Shown here in pieces: positions 46,860 through 57,179 of a stretch of 64,000 nucleotides of DNA (the first letter of the stretch is position 1; each line of letters starts with the position of its first letter). The notes under the pieces are model-generated. The model searched no databases. It saw only the letters and a program-made list of their open reading frames with translations, and had not been told where the DNA came from. Source of the DNA: Endomychus coccineus (lineage: Eukaryota; Arthropoda; Insecta; Coleoptera; Endomychidae); the NCBI GenBank assembly GCA_958510875.1, contig OY294068.1, forward strand, positions 70,782,633-70,846,632, read 5' to 3'. The position numbers and the translations under genes are program-made.

Positions 46860-47524
46860 TAAACTGTCTGTAGTTAGTCCAGTCATCCTGCAATTTTTTG
46901 GGTCAAATATATGAACCAAACTTTTATGTTTTCGGATGTGCTGAAGGCGAGTATGAACTATGAAGCGGAAAAAGTTGTGGGGCATTTTTGAAAGCAAAAT
47001 GACACCGGTTTGAGATTTTCCGAAGCTAAGGGCCTCAATATAGGACTCATTTTGTCCATTTTCTCATGAAAATCAAATGTTTGCTTAATTGTAACTAAAT
47101 CGACGAATTTACGCTCTATCATGTTATTTTTCATATGAATTGGTAGTATTTTTTATGAAGTTTATGATTTTTTTGATATTTCCAAAGGGGCTCTGCAATA
47201 AAAATCGTAATTTCGCGATTGCGGGTCAAATAATGGGTCTTTTGACTCAATCCAAAATGCAAATTAAAGCCATTGATGCTCTCCATTCATCCATTCCTGG
47301 GAAAAACAAGCATTTTGGTTCACATAGGGCCAATCAGGCCCCGATTGAAGAAAAATCAACTCCGAAAAATGAGGAAATTTCGAGGTTAGAAAGTTGGGAT
47401 CTAGGAATAAATATCGGGAATAGATAGCTTAATTTCTTTTGGTCATATTGAGCTTAAGTACGTTTCATTTATATATAAAAACTTTCGGGACATAGGTCAC
47501 AATAACACTTTGTTTTAAATATTC

Positions 47525-47566
47525 GTCTTTACGTACGTTTCGGTCTCACGACCATCATCAGAAGAC
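47525..47566 (-). ncRNA. Type I hammerhead ribozyme of the Penelope-like element
   Basis: Read on the minus strand: GUCUU (stem I, 47566-47562), CUGAUGA (47561-47555), one U, stem II GGUC-GUGA-GACC (47553-47542), GAA (47541-47539), stem III ACGUACGU closed as AC/GU over a four-base loop (47538-47531), cleavage-site A (47530), AAGAC (47529-47525) completing stem I. All invariant core bases of the hammerhead are present. Hammerheads with very short stem III are an established feature of Penelope-like terminal regions. Cleavage would release the 3' part of the transcript at this site. Confidence 0.88.
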
Positions 47567-47969
47567 TCACTATGTCTAAAAAGGGGGTTTATTAAAACTA
47601 ATTATAGCACAAGCGTCCAAATCGCACAATTTAACTTCAATCAAAAGAGCCCACGCCGTCGAAACGAACAGAACTACGAATAATCGAAATTGTATCGTCA
47701 GAATTAAAGTATAAAAAATTTTTTTGTATTAAGAATCCGCTATTCAGTAATATTATTAAAATATATGAGTGCATATTGATTGGTATTCTCACAACAAATG
47801 AGAAGAACGAAGTTATTTGTCAAGTATCTACTTTCGAAACCAGATGTGTAGGATTTATGACTAGGTACTTAAGAAAGGTTACAGACCTGTACTGGGAAAT
47901 TACTATTACGAATTCTTCCTAAAAACATTTTCAACACTTATAAAGAAGTATGTAAGAATTTGCAAGAGA

Positions 47970-48284
47970 TTATTTAATCAAATTAGTATAGATATGACTT
48001 AGATTTTGTGTGTCTACCCTATGATTTACAGATTTGGGGTCCCGTTTTATGTGAATCATCTCCAGGATAGATCTTTTATAATAATTGGTTTCCTTAGTTA
48101 AGATATTAACATTTTTGTAATCAAATTGATGGTTATAATCAAAGCAATGCTTAGCAAGGGCGGTGGAATTTTCTAAATTGTTATTTCTTGTGCTATATTT
48201 ATGGCCGTACATTCTTTTTTGTAAATATTGTTTAGAGATTCCAGTATAGGTTCCATCACAATCTAAACAATTCAATTTATACAC
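47970..48284 (-). pseudogene. Penelope-like GIY-YIG endonuclease domain, partial
   Basis: The 104-codon frame begins YKLNCLDCDGTYTGISKQYL and continues KRMYGHKYS, ALAKHCFDYNHQFDY, then YYKRSILEMIHIKRDP. This is the GIY-YIG endonuclease as found at the C-terminus of Penelope-like reverse transcriptases, with the zinc-like C..C before the second Tyr-x-Gly, the Arg helix and the catalytic Glu (LEMIHI). In the full element it nicks DNA for target-primed reverse transcription. The RT part is missing through 5' truncation, so this copy cannot move itself. The domain itself has no stop or frameshift until the natural end. Confidence 0.88.
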
Positions 48285-49201
48285 TGTGACCTATTTCCCG
48301 AGAATTTTTATATATAATTCATACTGGGTCAAGAATCTTATTAGTACGTTTCATTTGGTTGAGTTGAACATGAGCAAAACTATTTAGAACCTGGTTGCCC
48401 AATTTTAGATATATTTGAAAAAACCTTGGACCATAATATTCTGAACCCTCCTGGCGATCTAAGTTTTCATTTTCCCTACTCTACGGTTTTTGTGATCCTA
48501 GATAAAAATATACTAAAACCAAAAATTGACTTACTTATTTTCAGTTCTTCCCTGAAATTGACGAGATCTTTGGTGACTCGGGTTCGATTCCCCATTTGGA
48601 ATTCTTTTGTTTGTTTTTATCAACAAAAATTATAAATTCATTGATAAATTATGATAATAAATGATTATTGATACAAAAAAATATTAACAATAAAAAAAAT
48701 CTTTTTTTGATAATAATAATAAGGAATGGTTTGAAGATGGATAAATGTTTAATATGTAAATCAAAAATTCTAGGAGAAGAGAGGCAAAAACTTACCGACA
48801 AGTCTGTGAATTCAAAAACTCACACTTCTTGGATGGAAGAAATAAGATGGTCCATAAATCGTGTTACCGAACTTTTACATTTGTTGATAAATTATGGCCT
48901 AAAAAAACAAAAAAAAATACCTCACTGGGGAATCGAAGGTTCAAGTCAATTCTAGGGAAGTATTGAAAATTAAGTCAATTTTTGGCTTTATTATTTATTT
49001 TTCTCTGACCACAAAAGCCGTAGAGTAGGGAAAATAGAAACTTAGATAACCAGGAGGGTTAAGAATATTATGGTCCAAGGTTTCTTCAAAAATACCTAAA
49101 ATTGGGTCGTGTAGGTCCCAAGAGGTTCAAAATAGTTTATTTCATGTTCAACTCAACCAAATGAGACGTACTCAAACTCAAAATGACCAGGATATATTAC
49201 G

Positions 49202-49533
49202 CATCTATTCCCGATAGCCTTCTTACAACTAAAAAAATGATAAAAAATTGGTATGCAATTATTGAATGTGACAGAGATACATATAAAAAAATCATTGACA
49301 ATGGGGCTTTATGTATCAAATTTGGTGCATGTTCAGTATATGAATATTTCAATTTCTACAGATGTTATAATTGTGCAGGTTTTGGACACAGTGCTCAATA
49401 CTGTACTAAAAAAACAATATGCTTGAAATGTGGTAACACAAATCACCTTACAAAAGAATGCGAAATAAAAAATAGTGATAACAAACTTTGTCCTAACTGT
49501 GAAGAATCAAATAAACAATATTCTACTAAATAA
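49202..49533 (+). pseudogene. LINE ORF1 (gag-like) C-terminal part with CCHC knuckles
   Basis: The first dozen residues of the open frame that starts at 49183 come from the palindrome arm. The LINE part begins near SLLTTKKMIKNWY. It carries two perfect CX2CX4HX4C zinc knuckles, CYNCAGFGHSAQYC and CLKCGNTNHLTKEC, and a partial third (CPNC). Knuckles of this kind in ORF1 proteins bind the element RNA in the ribonucleoprotein particle. The N-terminus is missing; the stop at 49531-49533 appears natural or near it. Confidence 0.8.
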
Positions 49534-49686
49534 AATACAAATCATTCACCATTTGACTATAACTGTAAAATATTGCTCAATAAAATTGAAATAGAAAAAT
49601 CAAAATCACAAATCGACCAAAACATAATATAGCAATTACCAATTGTAAATGATAAATCAAATAAATTCATTAAAAAAAACATTAAC

Positions 49687-52600
49687 AATGATGAAATTAT
49701 TTATTGCAATTCACAAAGCTTTCTCAATCATAAAGATGAATTCATGTTCTTCTGTAATAAAATGAAACCTAAAATTATATGTTTTAGCGAAACACATGTA
49801 ACTGACGAAATTTTTGATATTGAACTAAGTATACCTAAATTTAATTTATATCGATGCAATTCACACAGCAGACATACAGGAGGTGTCTTAATATATGTAC
49901 ATGTCTCTTGTTGTGCTAATATTATAGATAATATCTCTTTTGGTTCAAATTATTGGTGTTTAATGTTACAAATTGAATATAACAAAGAAAAATTTTTTAT
50001 GGGATGTATGTATCATTCACCAAGTGCTAGTGATGCTGAATTTTGTAATTTTTTTGAAGAATATATAAATAACTTTGATTTGACACAACTATATATATTA
50101 GTTGGAGATTATAATATAAATTGGGATAATAAAACTACATATTCTAAACGTATGAAAGCAATAACATTACAAGCAGGAATGAAACAATATATAGATAAAC
50201 CAACAAGAAGAACTCCAAATAGTAAAACCATTATTGATTTAGTATTTTCTAATAATTATTATTTAATTGTCAATATAAACTCTAATTACAAAATAACAGA
50301 TCATGAAATACTTTCCATAAATTTAAACTTATATCCAATAAAAGAAATGAAATTAGTAACTTATAGGAACATAAATTATGACAGTATGTCCTTATTCTTA
50401 ATAAATATGAATTGGCATTACGAATTAACTGAAGTAAATAAACTCTTTGATTTATTCATTAAAAATATCAGTGAATTGCTAAATATAAAATTCCCCTTTA
50501 AAAATAAAAATACTCGATCAATAAATCTCAATTGGTTTAACAATAATGTCAGAAATGCAATTAAACAACGGAATCTAGCCTATAAATTTTTCAAATCAAC
50601 AGGTTGTAATGAGGATTGGATTGAATTTAAATCCAAAAGAAATAACTGTGTTGTTATAATTAAAAAAGAGGAAATTCAATTTTATAACAAAGAAATAGAT
50701 AGTGTTAAAAATAATCCATTTAAAATGTGGAAAACCTTAAAAACATTATTAAAAAATAAACACTCAGAAATTACAGCTATATCCTTTCATGGTAAAATGA
50801 AAGATAATAACCTAGAAATAGCTGAGAGCTTCAATACATATTTTGTTGATATCATAGATAAACTTATTGTAAATAGAAAATCATTTGTATTGAATAGAAT
50901 GCTTATATGTAAGCCATCATTTGAATACTTTGAAATAATTAACATTGATACTCTAAAACAAATTATCTTTAGTCAAAAAAATAAATTTTCAGAAGATTTT
51001 ATAGACATTAAATTATTAAAAAACTGTTTCTATCAATTAGGATATGGATTATTACATTGTATAAATACATCTCTTGTCAAAGGAATTTTTCCAAATATTT
51101 TAAAACTCTACCATAATACCAATTCCCAAAATAACTGGAACTAATAAATGCGAGGAATTTAGGCCTCTAAATATGGTCACCTCTATCGAAAAGATCTTAG
51201 AATTAGTTGTCTCTTCACAAATTTCAAAACATATTATAAATAATGATTTAATAGGTGAATATCAATCCGGTTTTAGACAAGGACACTCGTGTGAAACAGC
51301 TATACAAAAAGTTATATATGATATTAAGACCCTTGTCGATAGTGGCAAAACAGTAATTGCTGTTTTCCTAGATTTGAAAAAAGCATTTGAAACGGTAGAC
51401 CGTGAAATATTGCTACAAAAATTAAAACACTATTTTGGGATACAAGGTGTTGTTTTAGAGTGGTTCAAGAATTATCTAAATAATAGGATGCAACAAACTA
51501 AATTTAATTATATTAAATCAGAGAAAATAAGAACAAAATTTGGAATCCCGCAAGGAACAGTATTAGGACCACTTCTATTCATATTATTTATAAACGATAT
51601 AATATTAGTTAACAATGATTATTTTTCCGACCCAAATATCGACCAATAGAATTGCACCATTCGACGTCACGTGGTACAACCTACATGGTATTATACTGAT
51701 AATTTTTTGAAAATTTTCTCTGGTAGTTGCTATATATAAAAAACAAAACATGATCCAGTCAAATTAACTACACGTCAAACTGACAGGTTGAATTCAATTG
51801 TGAAAATTGGAGATTTTGCATGAAAATGAGTCGATTTGGAGTTTGTTCTATGTCCACCATCGATAAAAAAGTCAAAGGAAATGTTCATTTGGGACGGAAA
51901 AATAATCCCCCGAATACCACACGAGCTTCAAAATTATCTGGCATTTCCCTCAAGGTTCCCTGCAAACAAATAAAGTCGTCAAGTTTTTCAGGAAAAATCA
52001 CTCGCGCTTCGCGCTCGTGATTTTTTAACCTGAAAAACTTGACTCCTTCATTTGTTTGCAACGAACCTATCGGGAAATACCCGATAATTTTGAAGCTCTT
52101 GTGGTATTATATATGAATGTAGTATACATTTATTTGCGGATGATATAGTTATTTATTTATCTGGTGTTGATATAATTTCCTTTGCTAATAAAATAAACAA
52201 TATCCTTGAAAAATTTTATTTATGGTTTTCAAACAATAATTTAATATTAAATACAAGTAAGTGCAAATTTATAGTTTTTGGTGATAACACTCTGACTAAA
52301 GATAAACAAATAAAAATTAGTCTGAATGATGTTGAATTAGAAAGAGTGGATAATATTAAATATCTAGGTATTATTATTGATAATAAATTAAATTTTAAAG
52401 AACACATAAGCTATTTAACTAAAAAAATTGCTAAAAAAGTCCGTTTTGTATATAGAATTTCTAAACATTTAAGTAATTGGGCCAAACTCACAATATATAA
52501 CACCATCATCAAAGCACATTTTGAATATTGTGCTAGTGTATTATTTATGTGCAATGAAACAGATATAAAAAAACTACAAGTACAACAAAACAAATGTATG

Positions 52601-52966
52601 AGATTAATTTTAAAGTGCAATAAAAGAACAAATATAAAAACCATGCTGCAAAAATTGAACTGGTTATCTATAGAAAAGTTAATTCTGTATAACACATTAA
52701 TATTTATTTATAAAATAGTTAATAACATATCTCCAGTGTATTTAAAAAAAAACATTGCAAATGTAAGTAGTATTCATTCACACAATACAAGACAAAAAGA
52801 TCATATCATTATTAAACACACCAATTTGATGAGCACTAAAAGGGGTATTTTCTATAAAGGTATGATTGTATTCAATAATTTACCAATCCTTATAAAAAAC
52901 ACCACATCAATAAAAATATTCAAAAAACAGTTATTAAAATATATTCATTTACAAAAGGTAAATTGA
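49687..52966 (+). pseudogene. LINE ORF2: AP endonuclease plus reverse transcriptase, broken
   Basis: Endonuclease: the frame is open from about 49687 (upstream of the ATG at 49744). It has KIICFSETHV with the catalytic Glu, HTGGVLIYV, LVGDYNINWD with the Asp/Asn pair, IIDLVFSNNYY, and KITDHEILSI with the Asp-His pair. RT: after a frameshift near 51105, 51173-51649 has QSGFRQGHSCETAIQKV, FLDLKKAFETVD (catalytic Asp) and GIPQGTVLGPLLF. A foreign insertion follows, and the frame resumes near 52129 with LFADDIVIYLSG (catalytic FADD). It continues through KYLGIIIDNKLNF to the C-terminal domain ending at 52966. The domain order fits CR1/L2/Jockey-group elements. All catalytic motifs remain, but the frameshift and insertion disable it. 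Confidence 0.88.
51626..52128. mobile_element. Foldback insertion inside the LINE RT
   Basis: Sequence between the RT block ending VNNDY and the FADD block is foreign. 51911-52108 is a palindrome with arms of about 95 bp: CGAATACCACACGAGCTTCA at 51911 pairs with TGAAGCTCTTGTGGTATTA near 52091, and the centre is TCGCGCTTCGCGCTCG. The non-palindromic part, 51626-51910, is unassigned. Boundaries are set by loss and return of RT coding sequence; the target duplication is unclear. Confidence 0.75.
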
Positions 52967-52979
52967 TAAAACAGAACAC

Positions 52980-53090
52980 TTTTATATATATACGTAAGTG
53001 TATATATGTACATGTATATGTGTATGTATGTACATATGAGTAGGTATATGTGTATATAGGTATGTATGTGTATATGATGCTTTAATTATT
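52980..53090. repeat. TG/TA-rich microsatellite in the LINE tail
   Basis: Irregular GTATATATGTACATGTATAT-type repeats follow directly after the ORF2 stop. Simple-repeat tails are usual at LINE 3' ends. Confidence 0.8.
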
Positions 53091-53775
53091 ATTATTGTAT
53101 GATGTATTCCTAGAAACTCATTTATACATTATATATCAATTGTATAGCTATATGCTAAAAATAAACTAACTTATTATATTTTCTAGATCCCAACTTTCTA
53201 ACCCCCAACTTTCTAACCTCAAAATTTTCTCATTTTTTCAGAGTCGTTTTCCTCAATCGGGGCCTGACTAGCCCCATGTGAACCAAAAGCTTGTTTTTTC
53301 CAGGAATGGTTGGGGAGCAACAAGAGCTTTAATTCTCAGTCGCGAAATTACGATTTTTACAAAATAGCCAATTGCAGCTCCCCCGTTGCAAATGTCAAAA
53401 AAATCAAAAACTCTTAGTAAAGTGAATAAAAAATACTACCAATTCATATGAAAAATAACGTCGATTAAATTACAATTAACCAAATATTTGATTTTCATGA
53501 AAAAATGGACAATATGGGCCCTATTTGGGCCTTAGCTTCGGAAAAACTGACTGGTGTCATTTTGCTTACAAAATGCCCCACAAGTTCGGGTGCTTTTGGA
53601 CATCTAAAATTGGCGAATAACTACAAGCGCAGCAGTCCGAGGTGAATTCTGACACCATATTCGTCTTCAGCGCACCCGAAAACATAAATATAAATCATAA
53701 CATTGTGGTTTATATATTTAACCCAAAAACGGGTAAAAAATTGCAGATTGACTGGATTAAGTTACTTTCTATGGA

Positions 53776-54345
53776 TTGTATTATGTGGAATTTAACAGGG
53801 TGAACAAAGTGGAACTTCCTAAATCTAGTTGCTCTTTAACTAAATTGCATGAACGATTATTGGTTTTGAATATTTCTACAGATTCTAATAGATTAAGTTT
53901 TCTACCCTTCGTAATAGTATGTAAAATATATACGTTTTCTAGTGGAGACATTACACTCCTCACAAGTGAACTTATAAACTTCTGGCTTTTCGAAATTTAT
54001 TAGATTTAGTTTTTGCATTGAAAAGTATGTTTGAAAGTTGTTGGCTTGGTCTTAATTATATTCGTGACTTGGCCGAAAGTACGTCAAGGTAACGTATTTT
54101 TTCTCAGTTTTTTGTTGCACGTTTGGATAAATGTGATTAATAGTTAATTTTAATGACTGTCTTTTGATTAAATTATTTATTAACGATACAGAATAGCCGT
54201 TATGTATCGCAATGTTTTTCTTAGTGCCTAACTCAGTCAAAAGCGCTGGTTTTTCCAATTGTATGGAAAAGGCTCTAAGCATCATCGATTGGAACGCTGC
54301 TATTTTATGTTTAAATGGGTTTGTTGAGTATGCAGGTATTGTTAC
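53776..54345 (-). pseudogene. Second Penelope-like element: RT end and GIY-YIG remains
   Basis: On the minus strand 54345 to about 54050 reads DDVTIPAYSTNPFKHKIAAF, SMMLRAFSIQLEKPAL and NIAIHNGYSVSLINNLIKR, the thumb/C-terminal RT block of Penelope-like elements. Then comes YVTLTYFRPSHEYN, the linker to the endonuclease. From about 54003 a degenerate YKFTCEECN (GIY-YIG start) and KGRKLNLLESVEIFKTNNR (its end) follow, with stops and frame changes. Sequence differs clearly from the copy at 47.5 kb, so it belongs to another Penelope-like lineage. A partial inverted copy (54430-54616) follows head to head. Confidence 0.78.
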
Positions 54346-54429
54346 ATCATCTTTATACGTAGGTTTTCTATAGATGTCAAAAGAAATGTTGTAAATTGTT
54401 TCGTTAATTTTAGGTCAAATTTTTCAAAC

Positions 54430-54616
54430 CACTTTGTAGAAACCCAACGCTGATTTCCTCCACTAGAAAACTTGAATATTTTTACTAAGGGTAGAACACT
54501 TAATATTTTAGAATCTATAGAAAGAAACATTCAAACACAATAATCCTTCAAACAATCTACGTAACGAGCAACTAGATTTAGGAAATTCCACTTTGTTTAC
54601 CTTCTTAAATTCCACA
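54430..54616 (+). repeat. Inverted partial copy of the Penelope-like 3' end
   Basis: The plus strand carries the same coding end as 53776-53960 on the minus strand (KGRTLNILESIE, then words matching GCAACTAGATTTAGGAA and AAATTCCACATA). The two pieces face each other head to head, a configuration known for Penelope-like insertions. Confidence 0.7.
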
Positions 54617-55303
54617 TAAAGGTCCGTTTTCACGCTCATGCAATTTGCGCAAGTTGATTTGTGCATGCCAGTTTGCACAAATAAAACTGAATTTCGAGGT
54701 CCATTTTCACGCTCATGTAATTTGCGCAAGTTGATGATTTTTTTAAAAAAACGGGTCAGTCTATTTACACTAATTTGTTCACTACAGATATCGGTGAGTG
54801 TCGCGTGTTTGAACAAAAATTACGATGGACCACGAAGACGAGTTGTTAGCACTAGCTGGTGTTTGTTTAATTGAAAAGTTAAAAGTGCCAAAAAAAAGAC
54901 CAAGAAGATCGCAGAAATTTTTTATACAGCTCAATTAATTCTGTAATGAATCCTTTTTTTTGACATTGTTTAATAACCAACATACAACACAAACAAAATA
55001 ATTATGTAGATAACAGCACGGTGTCACAGAACACCGAAAATACAAAAGTCACGTGCAGGTTGCAGGTCAGTATAGAATACGCTACTACTGAGCATGCGTC
55101 GAGTTGGAGTGTCGTTTACACGTTCATGCATTTGTGCCAACCACATGCAAATTATCTGATCGGTCAGATTTTACTCAAGTCAAATAATTTTGCTTGTACA
55201 AGTGAACGATTTTGGTTCTCATGCAACAATTTACTTGTGCCAATTGTTTTGCACAAATCAATTTGCGCAAATTGCATGAGCGTGAAAACGGACCTTTTTA
55301 CAA
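54617..55303. mobile_element. MITE with ~60-bp terminal inverted repeats
   Basis: The left end GGTCCGTTTTCACGCTCATG (54621) is complementary to CATGAGCGTGAAAACGGACC at 55280-55299. Similarity continues through GCAATTTGCGCAAGTTGAT and TTTGTGCA-type words. The left end block occurs a second time near 54700. Flanks match a Penelope 3' end that exists without the insertion at 53776-53800 (AATTCCACATAATACAATCC). This shows the target was about ATAATACA and suggests a TA-type duplication. No open frame. Confidence 0.82.
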
Positions 55304-55433
55304 TCCATAGACTCTAATTACCGTTTAGTTTAATCCCGGTTCGTTTACTATCTCAACAGAATTAAGGGCATCTACGACTAGCGTGCAGCTCATTAAAAAT
55401 AATCCCCTTCTTATACCACTAGCGCGCGGGGTC

Positions 55434-56863
55434 GGTATACGACCAGATTGCGAGCTACCTGCCGTATACCTGCATCCGTAACCTTTTATGTGATCAAAAC
55501 AAAATTAAAATTCACTTTTTTTTTACAAATACATTTTTTTTTAATTCATCAAATAATAAAAAAAGAGGATCTTAGCCTTTTTTGATTTTTTTTTCTAACT
55601 TGAACCAAACTCATAATATACATTGGTATTCAATATAAGCATAGATATGCCAAGGCTGATAGATTCTCTTGCAACATTTTTACTTTATGTTTTTTTGGGG
55701 GGTTATCATCATGATATGTTATGCAATCAATTACTATTTGGACTTCTTCCTCAATTTTCCGTCAACATTTTTGTATTTTATTCAGATTTAATTTTAATTT
55801 ATCTATTCTAATTTTCAACCATGTCATCTATGTTAAGTGCAAAATGGAAAGTTAACCTAACCTAACCTAACCTAATGTGATCGATAACTATAGAATTAGA
55901 AAAGACCGTGCAATTAATGCAGGCCAACGTAGGAGGTATGTATATATAAGTTGCAATGTCGCCGTCGAATCATTCACACAAGAAGATCCGAATTTCCAGC
56001 CATTCCAAGTGACATTGCAGAAACTCATGAACGTATTGATTGGATGATCCAGAATGATCGGATTTCTACTCCAGACAATGAAAGTATGATCCTTATCAAC
56101 GATCCTGTCAACCAAAAAATAGTGCTTGGAACTATTCAAAGTCTACAGTTTTTATGCCAAATGAGAACGATCTATATGGACGGCACATTTGAGTATTGTG
56201 TCCAACATTTCCAGCAACTTTTTATCATCCATGGAGTGAAAAACAACAACTAAATACCGCTGTTGTTTTGTTTGTCAGAAACAACTTACATTTTATTTCA
56301 ATCGATAATTGATAAATGTGGGGAATATCCGTGGATATTTTTTCCATACAAGGTTATTGTGGATTTTGAATAGGCAATTCAAGATTAGTTGAGATCACGT
56401 TGGCCTGGGTTGATAAACCATGGTTGTTTATTCTACCTCACCCAGGCATGGTTCAGGAAAATTCAGGAATTTGGTCTCGTTCGAGAATACAAGAATAACC
56501 AATCTGTAATTTGAATGTGGCTCAGATGAACATTTGGCATACCTTTCCTACGACCAGACGTACAAGAAGCCTATCGTATCATGGAACCGTACGTTGGTTA
56601 TTTGTCACAATTGGAAAGATTTGACGGTTATTCGAAGACAAATTACATGTATAACGACGCAAAATATTCACCACAGATATGGGCAACAGACAATATTTGG
56701 AATTGCGAAACAACAAATGCATGCGAATCATTTCATTCGCACTTTAACGTATGCTTTTCCAGTGCGCATCCAAACATTTATGAATTCGTCGGAGATTTAA
56801 AAGAATTTATTGTGGAAGCACAAATATGTATACCGCAGGTAGCTCGCGCGCTAGTCGTATACC
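55434..56863 (+). mobile_element. MULE-type DNA transposon, deletion derivative
   Basis: 36-bp terminal inverted repeats: GGTATACGACCAGATTGCGA at 55434 and its diverged complement ending GTCGTATACC at 56863, continuing inward to GTATAC. The transposase frame runs into the right repeat, so the 3' part of the gene has been deleted up to the end. A 9-bp target duplication was not found. Confidence 0.7.
55856..55875. repeat. Four CCTAA units (insect telomere motif)
   Basis: Four exact tandem CCTAA (TTAGG on the other strand), preceded by GTTAA. TTAGG is the canonical insect telomere repeat. This short interstitial run lies inside the MULE remnant. Confidence 0.85.
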
Positions 56864-56871
56864 ATAGATAA
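55951..56871 (+). pseudogene. MULE (Mutator-like) transposase fragment
   Basis: 55951-56253 has PAIPSDIAETHERIDW then TIYMDGTFEYCVQHFQQLFI and IHGVKN, the MULE catalytic-domain start with the first Asp in DGTF. Broken frames follow, and 56581-56871 has YSPQIWATDNIWNCETTNAC, then ESFHSHFNVCFSSAHPNIYE. This is the insect MULE C-terminal block (W...R.TNN.ESFHS..N..F...HPN). At least three frame breaks or stops lie between them. The last codons, from about 56828, come from the terminal inverted repeat. Confidence 0.78.
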
Positions 56872-57126
56872 CTCTACTACCGTAGAATTAAATGTTCCAT
56901 GTTAGGTACCGAAACCGCGACAAGAGCGCTGCGTGAGGATTGGAAGCGTACTAAATGATGGTTTGGAGGGAAATTCGAAGTTACATAGCACATAAATGCA
57001 AATTTTGTTTTCTAAAATTTAAGTAGGAAATGAAAGTCGATAGTTTTTACTAATAGTTTTTATTCAACAACAGAGTTAGAACAGAAATATATAAAATATA
57101 CATATAAATACAATTAAATACCGAAA
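56866..57126. repeat. Spacer with direct duplication
   Basis: A 48-bp block (GAGTTAGAACAGAAATATAT onward) at about 57072-57120 recurs at about 57163-57212, in the 3' end of the P-element remnant. The rest is unassigned. Confidence 0.6.
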
Positions 57127-57179
57127 CTAATTAAAACAAAAATACATGAAATATACATGTTGCTGAGTTAGAACAGAAA

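Larger units (their letters stand above)
47471..48342 (-). mobile_element. Penelope-like retroelement, 5'-truncated
   Basis: 872 bp flanked by a 14-bp direct repeat, AGTACGTTTCATTT (47457-47470 and 48343-48356), taken as the target duplication. On the minus strand it holds the GIY-YIG C-terminus followed by a 3' region with a hammerhead ribozyme. About 35 bp at one end (47471-47505, ending AGGTCACA) is the diverged complement of 48286-48318 at the other (starting TGTGACCT). Such inverted 5' pieces are known from Penelope-like insertions. It lies in the left arm of the large palindrome. Confidence 0.85.
49202..53185 (+). mobile_element. 5'-truncated AP-endonuclease LINE (CR1/L2/Jockey-like)
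   Basis: It lies in the right arm of the palindrome: arm sequence stops after CTATTCCCGATA near 49202 and resumes with TTCTAGATCCCAAC at 53186. It contains the C-terminal end of ORF1, a complete but broken ORF2 and a 3' tail with TG/TA-rich microsatellite. ORF1 is cut at its N-terminus, the usual 5' truncation. It is about 4 kb, including a foreign insertion of about 0.5 kb inside the RT. No clear target duplication found. Confidence 0.8.
46860..53770. mobile_element. Large palindromic element split by two retroelements
   Basis: Left arm: 46860-47470 plus 48357 to about 48612. Right arm: about 48905-49201 plus 53186-53770. Landmarks pair in order: ATGTTTTCGGATGTGCTGAA (46927) with its near-complement at 53675; GATTTTCATGAAAAAATGGA (53500) near 47060; GGTTAGAAAGTTGGGATCTA (47384) near 53185; GGAATAGATAGC (47417) near 49196; GGTTGAGTTGAACATG (48357) near 49145; ACCATAATATTCTGAACCCT near 49065; GGTTCGATTCCCC (48581) near 48926. 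Removing the Penelope-like and LINE insertions leaves an element of roughly 2 kb with arms of about 850 bp. Coordinates of the outer edges are approximate. Confidence 0.85.

Noticed and set aside
48572..48600. tRNA 3' half (GGTTCGATTCCCC)
   Set aside because: Present in inverted form in both palindrome arms and lacks A box and acceptor stem; part of the palindrome.
54508..54816. 102-codon minus frame across a MITE end
   Set aside because: Spans the Penelope 3' end and the MITE terminal repeat; a junction artefact.
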